A DNA stretch of 64,000 nucleotides from Lepus europaeus (GCF_033115175.1 NC_084836.1:68743297-68807296); one strand, 5' to 3'. Numbered from the stretch's first letter, positions 11,505 through 22,698 are shown. Numbers and translations: made by a program. The notes: generated by a model not told the origin, from the letters alone.

Positions 11505-11520
11505 CCCTTGTCTCATTTTT

Positions 11521-11895
11521 ATCCTTTGAGCTGCGTTTGGCTGCTGTGGGCATAAGCAAAATGAGAGCACCTCGAGCAGGACTCCATAGCCTCTGTTCTT
11601 GGCCACTCTCAAACTCAAACCAAACTTCACAGCTCAGCAATGGTTTCCCCCATGAACTGTTGGCCAGGCTGCCCGTACTCTAGAAACCAGCAGGTAAAAC
11701 TTGACCTGTGCAGTGACAGGCACAGGTCAAGAACACCGCGTGTTGGCCCCACTGGCCCTGTTCAGTAAGTCAGCTTACCCAGCGGCCTGAACAGGCGTGT
11801 CTGGAAACTTCAATTACCCTGGGTTTCCATGGAGACAGGGCGGCTGCAGCCCTGGGTGCCCGAGCTGTTGTTGCTGAACAAAGAGCATTGATTGT
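11521..11895. other. Unique sequence, nothing recognised
   Basis: No coding pattern. An internal direct repeat of GACCTGTG/CAGGTCAAG-like words lies near 11700-11730. Confidence 0.4.
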
Positions 11896-11899
11896 GCCC

Positions 11900-12035
11900 T
11901 GAGCACTGTTCTCAGTGATTCACATCCATTATCTCACCTAAATTTCACAACAGATCCGTATCAACATCCTCTTTGCTAAAAAGAGAAAACAGGTTAAGCA
12001 ACCTGCCCACGACTGCAGAACTGCCGGCTAACAGA
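11900..12035 (-). repeat. MIR fragment
   Basis: CATCCATTATCTCACCTAAA, then AGAAAACAGGTTAAGCAACC and TGCCCACGACTGCAGAACTG follow the MIR order in reverse orientation. Confidence 0.65.
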
Positions 12036-12219
12036 GGGACTCCATGCAGTCCAGGCAGGCAGCTCCCAGCCCCACATACAGAGGCATCTGGGTGTGGGAT
12101 GACCCTGTGAAGAACAGGTGGCCTGGCCTGGCACCTCCAGGGTGCTCACTGGGCTCCAGAGACAAGAAGTACCCAAACCCTGGCTCGAGGTGTTCACCCT
12201 TTGAGAGTGCAAGTGTCTA

Positions 12220-12535
12220 AAGATTTATTTTTTTATTTGAAAGGCAGAGTTACAGAGAGACAGAGACAGAGAGATCTTGCATCTGCTGGTTCACTCCCCA
12301 AATGGCTCCAGTGGCCAGAGCTGGGCCAGTATGAAGCCAGGGGCCAGGAGCTTCTTCCGAGTCTCCCACATGGGTGCAGGGGCCCAAGCATTTGGGCCAT
12401 CCTGCGCTGATTTCCCAGGCACATTAGCAAGGAGCTGAATCAGAAGTGGAGCAGCCTGGTCTCAAACCAGCACCCATATGGGATGCCAGCACCAATGGTG
12501 GCGACTTTACCAGGTACGCCATAGCACCGGCCCCC
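12220..12535 (-). mobile_element. CSINE, full length
   Basis: Reverse C-repeat from AAGATTTATTTTTTTATTTG to the head GCCATAGCACCGGCCCC. Confidence 0.92.
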
Positions 12536-13185
12536 AAGGATACAGGTCTCAGATCCGCTCTCACCCAGGAGCAGCAGGCTAAACTTCCCATCAGACATGA
12601 CGTGCTTGACCGCTGGAGTTAAAAGATTAGGTTTTAAGATTAGTTTTCATTGTCTCCAAACTCCTCTGGCAGGATTATTCCCATTGTTGCATTCCAGGTT
12701 CTGCCGAAAATTCTAGCTTTGCAGGCTCAGAGCAAAATCTTGTGTCCTTGGAGGAGGTGCAGGTCCTCTGGGCTGGTGTACCCTGCATTCCCTTTTAGCC
12801 TCTCCCTTAGCTCCAGAACAGCCACTGAGTCATCTCTCCCAATCGCCATCAGCAGTGTAAACTCCAGATCAAACAGTGGCCACGAAGCCCAGTTTCTGTC
12901 ACCCCCCTGCCCCTCCCAGGGCACTGGACAGGCTCTGTCCTCAGATGGGCCTTTGAGGGGCACCCTTGTTCTTTTATCTCTTTCCAAGGAAAAAGGGCTT
13001 TCCCAGAGGCCCCCAGGACACACCTCTCTGCCCCCGACTGGTAAGAAGAATGGGTTCATCGTGACGAGCTGAGACTACCAAGAGACCAATAAAAGGATGA
13101 CACATGACAGAACCCTCCAGGGTTCTAAAAGTCCCATCTCTAGCTCCCCACAGTGGGGCTGCTTGTTCTTCTTTTAAAGCTTTTT
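12536..13185. other. Unique sequence, nothing recognised
   Basis: No gene or repeat recognised. The open frame at 12650-13072 has no domain and no splice or start context to support it. Confidence 0.45.
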
Positions 13186-13189
13186 TTTT

Positions 13190-13400
13190 TTTTCCTAGTA
13201 TTTAATTGAGAGATAGGTTCCCATCCCTTGGTCCACTCCCCAAATACCCACAATGGTTGGGTTGGGCTGGGAGCTAAAAACTCAATCCAGGTCTCCCACA
13301 TGAGTGGCAGGGATGCAATCATTTGCACCATCACCACTGTCGCCAGGGATCCGCACTAGCAGGAAGCTGGAGTCTGGAGCCAGAGCCTCAAACTCAAGCG
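13190..13400 (-). mobile_element. CSINE, old, 5' truncated (left half of a chimera)
   Basis: Reverse C-repeat tail and body ending at AGCAGGAAGCTGGAGTCTGG and a short continuation. The head is missing and another element follows directly. Confidence 0.75.
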
Positions 13401-13620
13401 AGCCAGAGCTGCGCCGATCTGAAGCCAGGAGCCAGGAGCTTATTCCAGATCTCCCATGTGATACAGGGGCCCAAGGACTTGGGCCATCTTCTACTGCTTT
13501 CCCAGGCCATAGCAGAGAGCTGGATTGAAAGTGGAACAACTGGGACTTGAACCATGGCTCATATGGGGATACCGGCACTGCAGGCTGGGGCTTTAACTGC
13601 TACTCCACAGTGCCGCCCCC
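13401..13620 (-). mobile_element. CSINE, 3' truncated (right half of a chimera)
   Basis: Begins inside the body (CCAGAGCTGCGCCGATCTGA) and runs through the minus-strand B box to the head at 13620. It overlaps the same body region as the left half. Confidence 0.8.
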
Positions 13621-14160
13621 CTCTCCCTTTATTCTTGAGGTGTTCTTGGTATGCCCCTCAGTGATTTGGCAGGTCTGATAGCTGAAATCCAGGCTGAATC
13701 CTGACGGCTGAAATTCAACATCTTTTAGTGTCTGAGCTCACCGCTTGTTGTGACACTTGCCCGTCACATGGTACTATAGTCTGACGGAGCACACACGTAT
13801 CTAGGCACTCCTGTCTCCTGTACTATCAGATACACAGGAGTTCATTCATGCCCCTCTAGGGTTCTGCTGGGAAAAAAAAATGATGTCATGTAAACAAATT
13901 AGATAATTCACACCCCTATCAATTTTCCAGAGTGCTTCAAGGGATCCAGGGCCGCTGAGATGCTTGGGGCCCCAAGAACTCTATGAACAAGTGTTTTTCC
14001 CTCTCTACTCTGCATTTCCCTTGGTACCACGCCTCATCAAACACCAGCCCCAAATAGCACCAACTCCCTGCCTGCCAGGGACCCTTCCTCCAGGGAGATT
14101 TATACCCAGCCCATGTGGCCCATGGTTTTGCCCATTACGCCATGCTGGGGCATCCACAGG
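13621..14160. other. Unique sequence, nothing recognised
   Basis: No gene recognised. Nothing beyond short fortuitous open frames. Confidence 0.4.
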
Positions 14161-14164
14161 GCCT

Positions 14165-14695
14165 TGCTGGTAAGTAGCTCTTTAAAGAATTTCTGCTGTC
14201 CTCCCTTTTTTTGGAGGGGGCAAGAGACCCCCAAATCAGGTCCAATGTTCATTTGGAGTCACGAAGCCAATAATGAATCCAAAGCTAAGAGCAGCAGCAT
14301 AGGTTTTATTCAGTGGCCAAAGGGTGAAGCAGGGGCCTGGCTTGCAACTCAACGTCTCAGCCTACTGTGGGCTGAGAAGGCACAGACACAGAGCAACAGG
14401 AGGAGGGCGAGGAATACGCCAGTAAGAGGGAGGGAAGTGCATGGGTTTTGCAGGAAGGAGGCAGAATCGGGGAACCACCTTTTGTCCTTTCCGCTGCTTG
14501 TGATGACCACTGTTATGGTGCCAGTGGGAGGGATTTCTGGCATGGAAGTGAGATTCTAATGAGGCTGAAGTCGGCTTGAGGTCATGTTGGCAGCCATCTT
14601 GGATCTCACTGGTTCAGACCAGTTGGCTGGGGTGGGGGTGGGGGGTGTGGAACTCTTGCTGAAAAGTCTTCCTGTTCTCAAAGAGAAACAAAGTT
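14165..14695 (-). mobile_element. Possible solo LTR, antisense
   Basis: A mid-length segment with a reverse-strand polyadenylation-like word (TTTTATT at 14306), GGCAGCCATCTTGGATCT at about 14589 and a general layout like an endogenous retroviral LTR read backwards. No gag/pol/env coding sequence is nearby. Ends are uncertain. Confidence 0.3.
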
Positions 14696-14868
14696 AATGT
14701 GGGGCTGTGCAGACACTGCGCTGGGTCACATTTCTGTGCATCCCTGATTTCCAACGGTAAGCCCACTTTCATCTGCTGTCAGAACCACCACCCATTCATG
14801 GAAAGGGAATGTTGTTCTTCTTTAGGGTGTCCTTTGAAGTCTCTCCTCCTTGAGATCAAAGCCCACCA

Positions 14869-15180
14869 GGGCCAGCATTTTGGCACAGCAGGCTAAGCCA
14901 CCTCTTGCTGCCTGCATTCCATCCCAGAGAATTCTGCTCCCAAGCCAGCTCCCTGTTAATGCGGCTGGGAAGCAGTGGATGATGCTGAAGTGCTCAGGCC
15001 CCTGCCACCCATGTGAGTGACCAGGATGGAGTTCCAGGCTCCTGGCTTTAGCCTGGCCCAGCCCTGGCTGTTGTGGTCATCTGGGGAGTGAACCAGTGGA
15101 TGGAAGATCGATCGATCTCTCATTTTCTCTCTCTGGCATTCTGCCTTTCAAATAAATAAATAAATAATTAAAAAAAAAAT
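14869..15180 (+). mobile_element. CSINE, older head type
   Basis: Head GGGCCAGCATTTTGGCACAG, diverged B box, body, CT region, then AAATAAATAAATAAATAATT and poly-A. Confidence 0.87.
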
Positions 15181-15397
15181 AGCCTTCCAGATTTATCTTC
15201 AGGTTCAGGTGGAATACACCCAGGAGAGGGCCAAGGGACAGTGGTTGGCCCTGTGTGGCCTCTGCCTACTCCACCCTCCACACCTGGAGGTTCAGAGAGA
15301 ACTTTGTATATAGGTTGCCTTTGGACAATGTCAACATTTCCTGAAGACGGGATTTTTTTTTTTTAAAGTCTTCAGTCTAACACCTTATCAAAAAATT

Positions 15398-15676
15398 GTT
15401 TTTAAGATTGATCTATTTATTCAAGAGGCAGAGTCACAAACAGAGAGCTGGAGAGACAGAGAGAGAGGTCTTCCATCCTCTGGTTTGCTCCCCATATGGC
15501 TGCAATGGCCGGAGCTGGGCCAATCCAAAGCCAGGAGCCAGGAGATTCTTCCACTGCCCTCCCAGGCACCTCAGCAGGGAGCTGGACCGGAAGTGGAGGA
15601 GCCCGGACTTGATTCCACATGGAATGCCTCTGCCGGGGGCGGAGGCTTAACCTACTGCACCACAGCACCAGGCCCT
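15398..15676 (-). mobile_element. CSINE
   Basis: Reverse C-repeat from TTATTCAAGAGGCAGAGTC to CACCACAGCACCAGGCCC. Part of the body (ACTTGGGCC region) is deleted. Confidence 0.87.
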
Positions 15677-15733
15677 GCAGACTGGACTAAGTTTACAGAG
15701 CCAGTGGCTGCAAGACTCAAGATTCAACACATT

Positions 15734-16062
15734 GGGGCTGGCACTGTGGTGCAGCGGGTTAAAGCCCTGGCCTGAAGCTGGCATCCCATATGGGCGCCGG
15801 TTCTAGTCCCGGCTGTTCCTCTTCTGATCCAGCTCTCTGCTGTGGCCTGGGATAGCAGTAGAAGATGGCCCAAGTCCTTGGGTCCCTGCACCCACATGGA
15901 AGATCCAGAAGAAGCTCCTGGCTCCTGGCTTCAGATTGGCGCAGTCTGGCCATTGTGGCCATCTGGGGGAGTGAACCAGCAGATGGAAGACCTCTCTCTC
16001 TGTCTCTACCTCTCTCTGTAACTTTGTCTTTCAAATAAATAAAATCTTAAAAAAAAAAAAAA
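15734..16062 (+). mobile_element. CSINE, full length, flanked by GATTCAACACA
   Basis: Intact C-repeat with poly-A. The 11-mer GATTCAACACA occurs at 15721-15731 before it and at 16063-16073 directly after its tail, as a TSD. Confidence 0.93.
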
Positions 16063-16073
16063 GATTCAACACA

Positions 16074-16402
16074 GTGGGTCTGTGTTGTGGCACAGTGGGT
16101 TAAGCCATAGTCTGTAACACCAGCATCCCATATGGATGCCAGTTTGAGTCCTGGCTGCTCCACCTCTGATCCAGTTCCCTACTAATGTGCCTGGGAAAGC
16201 AGCGGAAGATGGCCCAAGTATTTGAGCCCCTGCACCCACAGGAGAGAGCCAGATAGAGTTCCAGGCTCCTGGCTTTGGCCTGGTTCAGCCCCAGCTATTG
16301 CAACCATTTAGGGAGTGAACCCGTGGATAGAGGATTTCTCTCTGTGTCTCTGTTTCTTCCTCTCTCTATAACTCTGCCTTTCAAATATAAACCTTAAAAC
16401 AA
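16074..16402 (+). mobile_element. CSINE
   Basis: Starts directly after the second GATTCAACACA copy. Full body with CT region and tail near 16390. Confidence 0.88.
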
Positions 16403-16423
16403 GTAAATAAAAAGGGGATGAAT

Positions 16424-16975
16424 GGGTTGGCACTGTGGTGTAGTAGGCTAAGAGTCTGCCTGTGATGCTGGCATCCCATATGGGCTCCCATTCCTGTGCT
16501 GGCTACAGAAGATGGCCCAGGCCGGCGCCGTGGCTTAACAGGCTAATCCTCCACCTTGCGGCGCTGGCACACCGGGTTCTAGTCCCGGTTGGGGCGCCGG
16601 ATTCTATCCCGGTTGCCCCTCTTCCAGGCCAGCTCTCTGCTATGGCCCGGGAAGGCAGTGGAGGATGGCCCAAGAACCAACGGCAAAAGGAAGACCTTTC
16701 TCTCTGTCTCTCTCTCACTGTCCACTCTGCCTGTCAAAAAAAAAAAAAAAAAAAAAAAGATGGCCCAAGTACTTAGGCCCCTGCATCCACATCGGAGACC
16801 TGGAAGAAGCTCCTGGCTCCTGGCTTTGGATCAGCACAGCACAGCTCCAGCCACTGTAGCCATTTGAGGAGTGAACCAGTGGATGGAAGACCTCTCTCTC
16901 TGTCTCGCCTTCTTTCTCTCTCTCTCTCTCTCTGTAACTCTGCCTCTCCAAAAAAAAAAAAAAAAAAAAAAAAAA
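16424..16975 (+). mobile_element. CSINE split by a young CSINE (outer element)
   Basis: Head and B-box region at 16424-16518. The body resumes at 16759 (AGATGGCCCAAGTACTTAGG) and ends in poly-A at 16975, followed by a third GATTCAACACA at 16976-16986. Confidence 0.85.
16519..16758 (+). mobile_element. CSINE, young subfamily, nested, internal deletion
   Basis: Head CCGGCGCCGTGGCTTAACAG, body up to GGATGGCCCAAGA, a jump to CAACGGCAAAAGGAAGACC, then poly-A. The word AGATGGCCCA flanks it on both sides as the TSD within the host SINE. Confidence 0.9.
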
Positions 16976-16986
16976 GATTCAACACA

Positions 16987-17377
16987 GGTCTCACTCCAAA
17001 CATGCTTTCCCCTTGCCAAAATCGTATACTACCTAGAAAACCCAAGAGAATCCATTGGCATTCTAACAGAGCTCCATGAAATAGCTTTAAGCGTTTCAGA
17101 CAATGTAATGAAAAATGTCATTATCAAGGGTTCTTGCCAAAACGTCAGTGTGACTCCTTTTCCAGGCGATATTTCTAGAAAGAATCAAAAGAAATCAGTC
17201 ACAATGGCTGCCTTTGGGGAGGCAAACTATTTGCTTAGGGAACAGCAGCGGGGGGGGGGGGGGGGGGGACACTCTGACTTCACAGTACTTTTGAACTTTA
17301 GATTGTGCCGAATGCATACATTAACTGTTAAACATAAGTAAAGAAGATTCCATGGGAATTAACAAGCAATAAGGCAA
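16987..17377. other. Unique sequence with a G19 run
   Basis: No gene recognised. Nineteen consecutive G occupy 17250-17268. Confidence 0.5.
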
Positions 17378-17390
17378 AGATTTCAAGGTT

Positions 17391-17431
17391 GTTTTTTTTT
17401 TTTTTTTTTTTTTTTTTTGACAGGCAGAGTG

Positions 17432-17471
<40 letters not shown>

Positions 17472-17742
17472 TCTTCCTTTACCCTTGGTTCACCCTCCAA
17501 TGGCCACCGTGGCCGGGGCACTGTGCCGATCCGAAGCCAGAAGCCAGGTGCCCCTCCTGGTCTCCCATGCAGGTGCAGGGCCCAAGCACTTGGGCCATCC
17601 TCCACTGCACTCCCGGGCCACAGCAGAGAGCTGGCCTGGAAGAGGGGCAACCGAGACAGAATCCGGCGCCCCGACTGGGACCAGAACCCGGTGTGCCAGT
17701 GCCGCAGGCAGAGGATTAGCCTATTGAGCGGCGGCGCTGGCC
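17391..17742 (-). mobile_element. CSINE, young subfamily, 13-bp TSD
   Basis: Long T run (minus-strand poly-A), (GA)n, body and head GGCGGCGCTGGCC. AGATTTCAAGGTT occurs at 17378-17390 and 17743-17755. Confidence 0.95.
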
Positions 17743-17823
17743 AGATTTCAAGGTTTTAAAAGGATGTTAGACACTGGGTCATTAGGCCTGCCAGCGGGTT
17801 ATTCTATCACGTCTCCTTCAACT

Positions 17824-18096
17824 TTTTTTTAAAAATATTTATTTATTTATTTGAAAGTCAGAGTTACACAGAGAGAGAAGGAGAGGCAGAGAGAGACAGA
17901 GAGAGGTTTTCCATCTGCTGATTCACTCCCTAATTGGCCTCAATGGTCGGAGCTGGGCCAATCTGAAGCCAGGAGCCAGGAGCTTCTTCCAGGTCTCCCA
18001 CACGGGTGCAGGGAGCAGCCGGGATGCGAATGGGCACCCATATAGGATGCAGGCACTGCAAGCCAGGGCTTTAACCCACTATGCCACAGTGCTGGC
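17824..18096 (-). mobile_element. CSINE, internal deletion
   Basis: Reverse C-repeat from TTTATTTATTTATTTGAAAG to CCACAGTGCTGGCC. The segment between the ACACGGGTGCAGGG body and the B-box region is shortened. Confidence 0.9.
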
Positions 18097-18611
18097 CTCT
18101 CTCCTTCACTTTTAATCCAAACCATTTCATTTCAGCAACCCTGAGATGCTAGGAATTAGATTTCAAACCCCTTCTACTGAAATTTACAATGTTTTAAATG
18201 TCTACAAAGACGGGAAACGTCTCTGTGGTTTCATAAGAGAGGTTTTGCTTTTAGTTGGAGGATAGCTTGTTCCAGGAGGAAAGTTCATTGTTCCTTTTAT
18301 TACTTGCCTTTGGGCAAAACGATCAGGTAACTAAGATGCAGTTAACTCCTCATTTCAGAAGCTTAAATGTGCATATCTCTTTCTTTTTTAAAAGGGACAT
18401 TAAATAAAAGGAAATAATTTGGGGCGGAAAGAATATTCACAGCAAAGCCTAATGAGATGTCTTATTTATTGCAATTAAGAAATCTCTCTTTTGCAAACTA
18501 TACACACAGATCTTAGGCATCCATGAAGCCAAGGCCCAAACAGTGTCTCTGATGCAGATGCTCTCGCCTCCCCCAGTCTCTCAGTCTCCCTCCCTTAAGG
18601 TTTCCTTTCCA
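18097..18611. other. Unique AT-rich sequence
   Basis: No gene or clear repeat recognised in about 500 bp. Confidence 0.45.
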
Positions 18612-18944
18612 AGGGCTGGCACTGTGGCATAGCGGGTAAAGCTGTCACCTGCAGTGCTGGCATCCCATATGGGTGCTGGTTCGAGTCCCAGCTGCTCCTC
18701 TTCCAATCCAGCTCTCTGCTATGGCCTGGGAAGGCAGTGGAAGATGTCTCAAGTCCTTGGGCCCCTGCACCTGCGTGGGAGACCTGGAGGAAGCTCCTGG
18801 CTCCTGGCTTCAGATCAGCGCAGCTCCGGCTGTTGCAGCCGTTTGGGGAGTGAACCAACAGAAGGAAGACCTTTCTCTCCGTCTCTCCCTCTCTCTGTAA
18901 CTCTACCTCTCAAATAAATATTTAAAATCTTTTTAAATAAAAAA
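18612..18944 (+). mobile_element. CSINE, full length
   Basis: Head AGGGCTGGCACTGTGGCATA, intact B box (GGTTCGAGTCC), body, CT region and AATAAATATTT tail. Confidence 0.93.
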
Positions 18945-18999
18945 GTCTCTTTGCAAATCCATCTCTTACTACAATCAATTCACTAAATTGAGGCAGTGT

Positions 19000-19470
19000 G
19001 TAGCCAGTCCCACAATGCTCTTTGATCACAGGACTCATGGGGTCCCTTATCTCCTCAATAACACCTTGATTTTCATTTTTGAGAGTTGTTCCATGAAGTT
19101 CAGGCCCCAAACAAGAAGTAACGACCACCTAACCAAAGCCCATTTGTCATCATCAAAATTCCAGAAAGAACACAATACCATTGACCAATCAAAGATGGGC
19201 CATGAGAACTGTGGACCAACCAGAGACCTGCACGCACGCTGAACGTGAGCCTCTCAACACCAGCTTCAGTGTGTACGATTCGCGGACTCCTAACTCCTCA
19301 GAGCACCTGGGAACTAGGCGAGAGCTAGCCAGCTCCTTGCTTTGCACTTCGCAATAAATACCTATTTTCTCCACCACCCTAACATCAGTGATTGGCTTGC
19401 TGAGTGCTGGGTGAGTGCACGCATGTTCTGGGAGTTTTACGACAAACTGGTGCCCTTGAAAGAATTCTCG
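19000..19470 (+). mobile_element. Probable endogenous retroviral solo LTR
   Basis: Two CCAAT-type words (GACCAATCAA near 19177 and GGACCAACCAG near 19212) are followed by a polyadenylation signal (GCAATAAATACC near 19350) and a U5-like stretch. Further right lies ACAAACTGGTGCCC (about 19442-19455), which resembles an LTR end followed by a TGG primer-binding site. No retroviral coding sequence follows. The 5' edge is uncertain and the element may be partial. Confidence 0.4.
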
Positions 19471-20356
19471 TCCCAAGTGGACATCTCACCCGTGGCTCAC
19501 AACTCCTGGATGACAGTCACACTTGTCACCCTCATAGACAGCCCACTAGCTGCTGACTGCTGACAGGTGTTGTTGGTGCAAGGTGCTTTTTGGGTGGGAA
19601 GAAAAAAAAAACTGGATTTGAATTTGGCTTGAACTTTGGAGATACCTTTAGTAGCAATCTGTTCATGAAGTTACCGAAGTAGCAGCTCTTATGCTAATTT
19701 GGTTCAGCTGCGACTGTGGTATGAGACTTTTTTGGAGCTGGAGAGATCTTGAGAAACTGCTCTGCCACTTGACAGACTTGTTTTCCTGTTTTTTTGTTTT
19801 TAGCAGTCACCAGGTTTAAGGAAGAGAACACACTTGATGGACCAGGCAGGCAGCTCAGAAAAGAACCAAGAGCAACATAATTTTTTTTTGTAACATAGTT
19901 CTTTGTTTATAGGTCTGGCAGTAAATAGAAATGAGAATTCAGAGAGCTCTGTTCTTGCAAACCCCTCAGGGTGTATTTTACAAGATTTTTGCAAAAAGCC
20001 TATATATATATATATATTTTTTTTAAGAAAGATGGTATTTTGCTGTAATACTGCTTGGCCACCGTTCTCCCTGGGATCAGATGAGAAGCAGACACTTAAC
20101 AGCTCTGCAGGTCATGTCACTATTTTCCAGCTACAGTTGCTTTATGAAGAGAAAGGAAAATGAGAGGAAGTCCATATGTGCACGCTTATATGCCTCTCTA
20201 TCAAAGTGAACCAATATAGAAAAAACAAAATGGAATCTATCTAGAATAGTGGTGCAGAAAAATTAGATTAACCCAAATCCTGTTGGTTCACATAACTTAA
20301 ATAAATATTTGATAAATAAGTGCTTAAACTTGCTAAAAGAAAAAATGGGAGGGGGG
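19471..20356. other. Unique AT-rich sequence, nothing recognised
   Basis: No gene recognised. A short (TA)n run lies at about 20001-20016. Confidence 0.4.
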
Positions 20357-20602
20357 AGGGCCCAGCACTGTGGCATAGTAGGTTAAGTTTCCTCCCATAT
20401 GGGCACCGGTTCAAGCCCTGGCTACTCCACTTCCAATCCAGCTCCCTGCTAATGTGCCTGGGAAAGCAGTGGAAGATGGCCCAAGTGCTTGGGCCTCTGC
20501 ACCCATGTGGGAGAACTGGAAGAAGCTCCTGGCTCCTGGCTTTGGATCAGCTCAGCTCTGGCTATTGCAGCCATCTGGGGAGTGAACCAGCAGATGGAAG
20601 AC

Positions 20603-20640
<38 letters not shown>

Positions 20641-20680
20641 GTAACTCTGCCTCTCAAATAAATAAATATTTGAAACAAAA
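20357..20680 (+). mobile_element. CSINE with expanded (CT)n
   Basis: Head GGCCCAGCACTGTGGCATAG, B box, body, and about 20 CT units at 20601-20640. Part of the head between A and B boxes is missing. Confidence 0.9.
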
Positions 20681-20949
20681 AGAGAGAGAGAGAGAGAGAA
20701 AATAGATGAAGGTTTTTACAGAATTGTTAACATACATTTGTACCTATGTTTACTGTCCAGAAAAATAGTACACTTGCCTTTGTTAGATATTTAAAACTGT
20801 AACAGTAGAATGTTGACTTGGGAACAAGTAATACAAATGAAGGTGCAGTACAGTGCATTAAGTACAACAATTTAGCTTTTAGAGTTTTTCTTTGATAACT
20901 GAAAATAATGACCATGCTTATATCTCAGTTTCTTAATCTAAGTGTACTT
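20681..20949. other. Unique AT-rich sequence
   Basis: Starts with a (GA)n run (20681-20699) that continues the preceding SINE tail. No other recognised content. Confidence 0.4.
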
Positions 20950-21265
20950 TCTTTTTTTTTTTTCTTTTTGACAAGCAGAGTGGACAGTGAGAGAGAGAGA
21001 CAGAGAGAAAGGTCTTCCTTTGCCGTTGGTTCACCCTCTAATGGCTGGCGCACCGCGCTGATCTGAAGGCAGGAGCCAGGAGCTTCTCCTGGTTTCCCAT
21101 GCAGGTACAGGGCCCAAGGACTTGGGCCATCCTCCCGGGTCACAGCAGAGAGCTGGCCTGGAAGAGGGGCAACTGAGACAGAATCCGGCGCCCCGACCGG
21201 GACTAGAACCCGGTGTGCCGGCGCCGCTAGGTGGAGGATTAGCCTATTGAGCCACGGCGCCGGCC
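20950..21265 (-). mobile_element. CSINE, young subfamily
   Basis: T run, GACAAGCAGAGTGGACAGTG, body and a well-kept head ending CACGGCGCCGGCCC. A small body deletion is present near the CATCCTCCC word. Confidence 0.93.
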
Positions 21266-21266
21266 C

Positions 21267-21597
21267 TTTCTTTTTTTTCTTAAAGATTTATTTATTTACT
21301 TGAAAGTCAAAGTTACACACAGAGAGAAGAAGAGGCAGAGAGAGAGAGAGGTCTTCCATCCGCTGGTTCACTCCCCTGTTGGCCACAATGGCCAGAGCTA
21401 GGCTGATCTGAAGCCAGGAGCCAGGAGCTTCTTCCGGGTCTCCCACATGGGTGCAGGGGTCCAAGCACTTGAACCATCTTCTACTGCTTTCCCAGAGCTG
21501 GATTGGAAGAGGAGCAGCCAGGACTCGAACCGGCGCCCATATGGGATGCCGGCACTGCAGGTGGTGGCTTTACCTGCTACACCACAGCAATGACCCC
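21267..21597 (-). mobile_element. CSINE, full length
   Basis: Immediately follows the previous element in the same orientation. Body and minus-strand B box (GGACTCGAACC) intact. Confidence 0.93.
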
Positions 21598-22223
21598 AGA
21601 AACAAGGACTATACTTTCTAAAAATTAAGAAAATAGAAGAGTTGTTTCTAAATGTAATACCATATACACTTCACTTCTTAAATTCTATATAACAAGACAG
21701 TATTTTGGATCTAATAAGTACGTCTTCAGGAAATGTTGTTACGTGACAGTTCACCATTGCTTTCTGGTTTCCAATAGAAATTAAAATTACTAATGGTAAG
21801 AAAATATTCTGATCCATATCTGGAAGCTAAAACTAGATGTACAAAGGAAAACAGCTCCATCTGTGAGAAAGTAAGACACGGCTTTGGTAAGTGAAGCCAT
21901 GGGATACAAGAGGTGCATTTTGGCGAAGACTGCAAAGGAGTAATTTTTGTACCAACATAGAATGACTGGCACTGTACAAGAAGAAAGAGAAACAGAACAG
22001 GAAAAATAACTGAAGGAATGTGGGAAGACTATAAAAGGGTTGTGGAATATGAATCTTATACAGTCGGACTGGCTGAGATTAGAAGGGAACTATTTATAGA
22101 GTTTTCTAAAAAGTGAGCATTATGACCAAAGGTACACAGACACAAGCCTAGCATTTGGCTGTGTTAAAGCAACAAGGTGACTTTTGATTCTAAAATCTGG
22201 TTTCTATATTTCTTTCAGCTATC
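21598..22223. other. Unique AT-rich sequence
   Basis: No gene recognised. Short minus-strand open frames (for example 21726-21935) match nothing I know. Confidence 0.4.
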
Positions 22224-22508
22224 TTCTTTTAAAAAAAGATTTATTTATTTGAGAGACAGACAGAGGTCTTCCATCCGCTGGTTTACTCCCCAAATTGCTG
22301 CAACGGCCAGAGCTGGGCTGATCTGAAGCCAAGAGCCAGGAGCTTCTTCCGGGTCTCCCACATGGGTGCAGGGCCATCCTCCACTGCTTTCCCAGGCCAT
22401 AGCAGAGAGCTGGATCAGAAGTGGAGCAGCTAGGGCTCAAACCGGTCCCCATATGGGATGCTGGTACCACAGGCGGAAGCTTAACCTACTACGCCACAGC
22501 CCCTACCC
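22224..22508 (-). mobile_element. CSINE
   Basis: Reverse C-repeat with a short tail region, intact body and a head ending CCACAGCCCCTACCCC. Confidence 0.9.
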
Positions 22509-22698
22509 CTCAACCATCTTCTGAATTGCAGTTTTTTCTTTTCCTTTTTTACGTTTTCATTTAATTGACTCTCCCTCAGTTTTATAGTTAGCTCCTATAA
22601 GCTCTTTTTCTCCTGGTTCTGACTTGATTAGGACCTGACACTACAAATTTTGTCTTAAAAGCCTAGGTAACAGGATCACTTGATTTTTTCACTTGTGG

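Noticed and set aside
15721..16986. CRISPR-like reading of the repeated 11-mer
   Set aside because: Repeats are TSDs separated by SINEs in a mammalian genome. Spacing and content do not fit an array.
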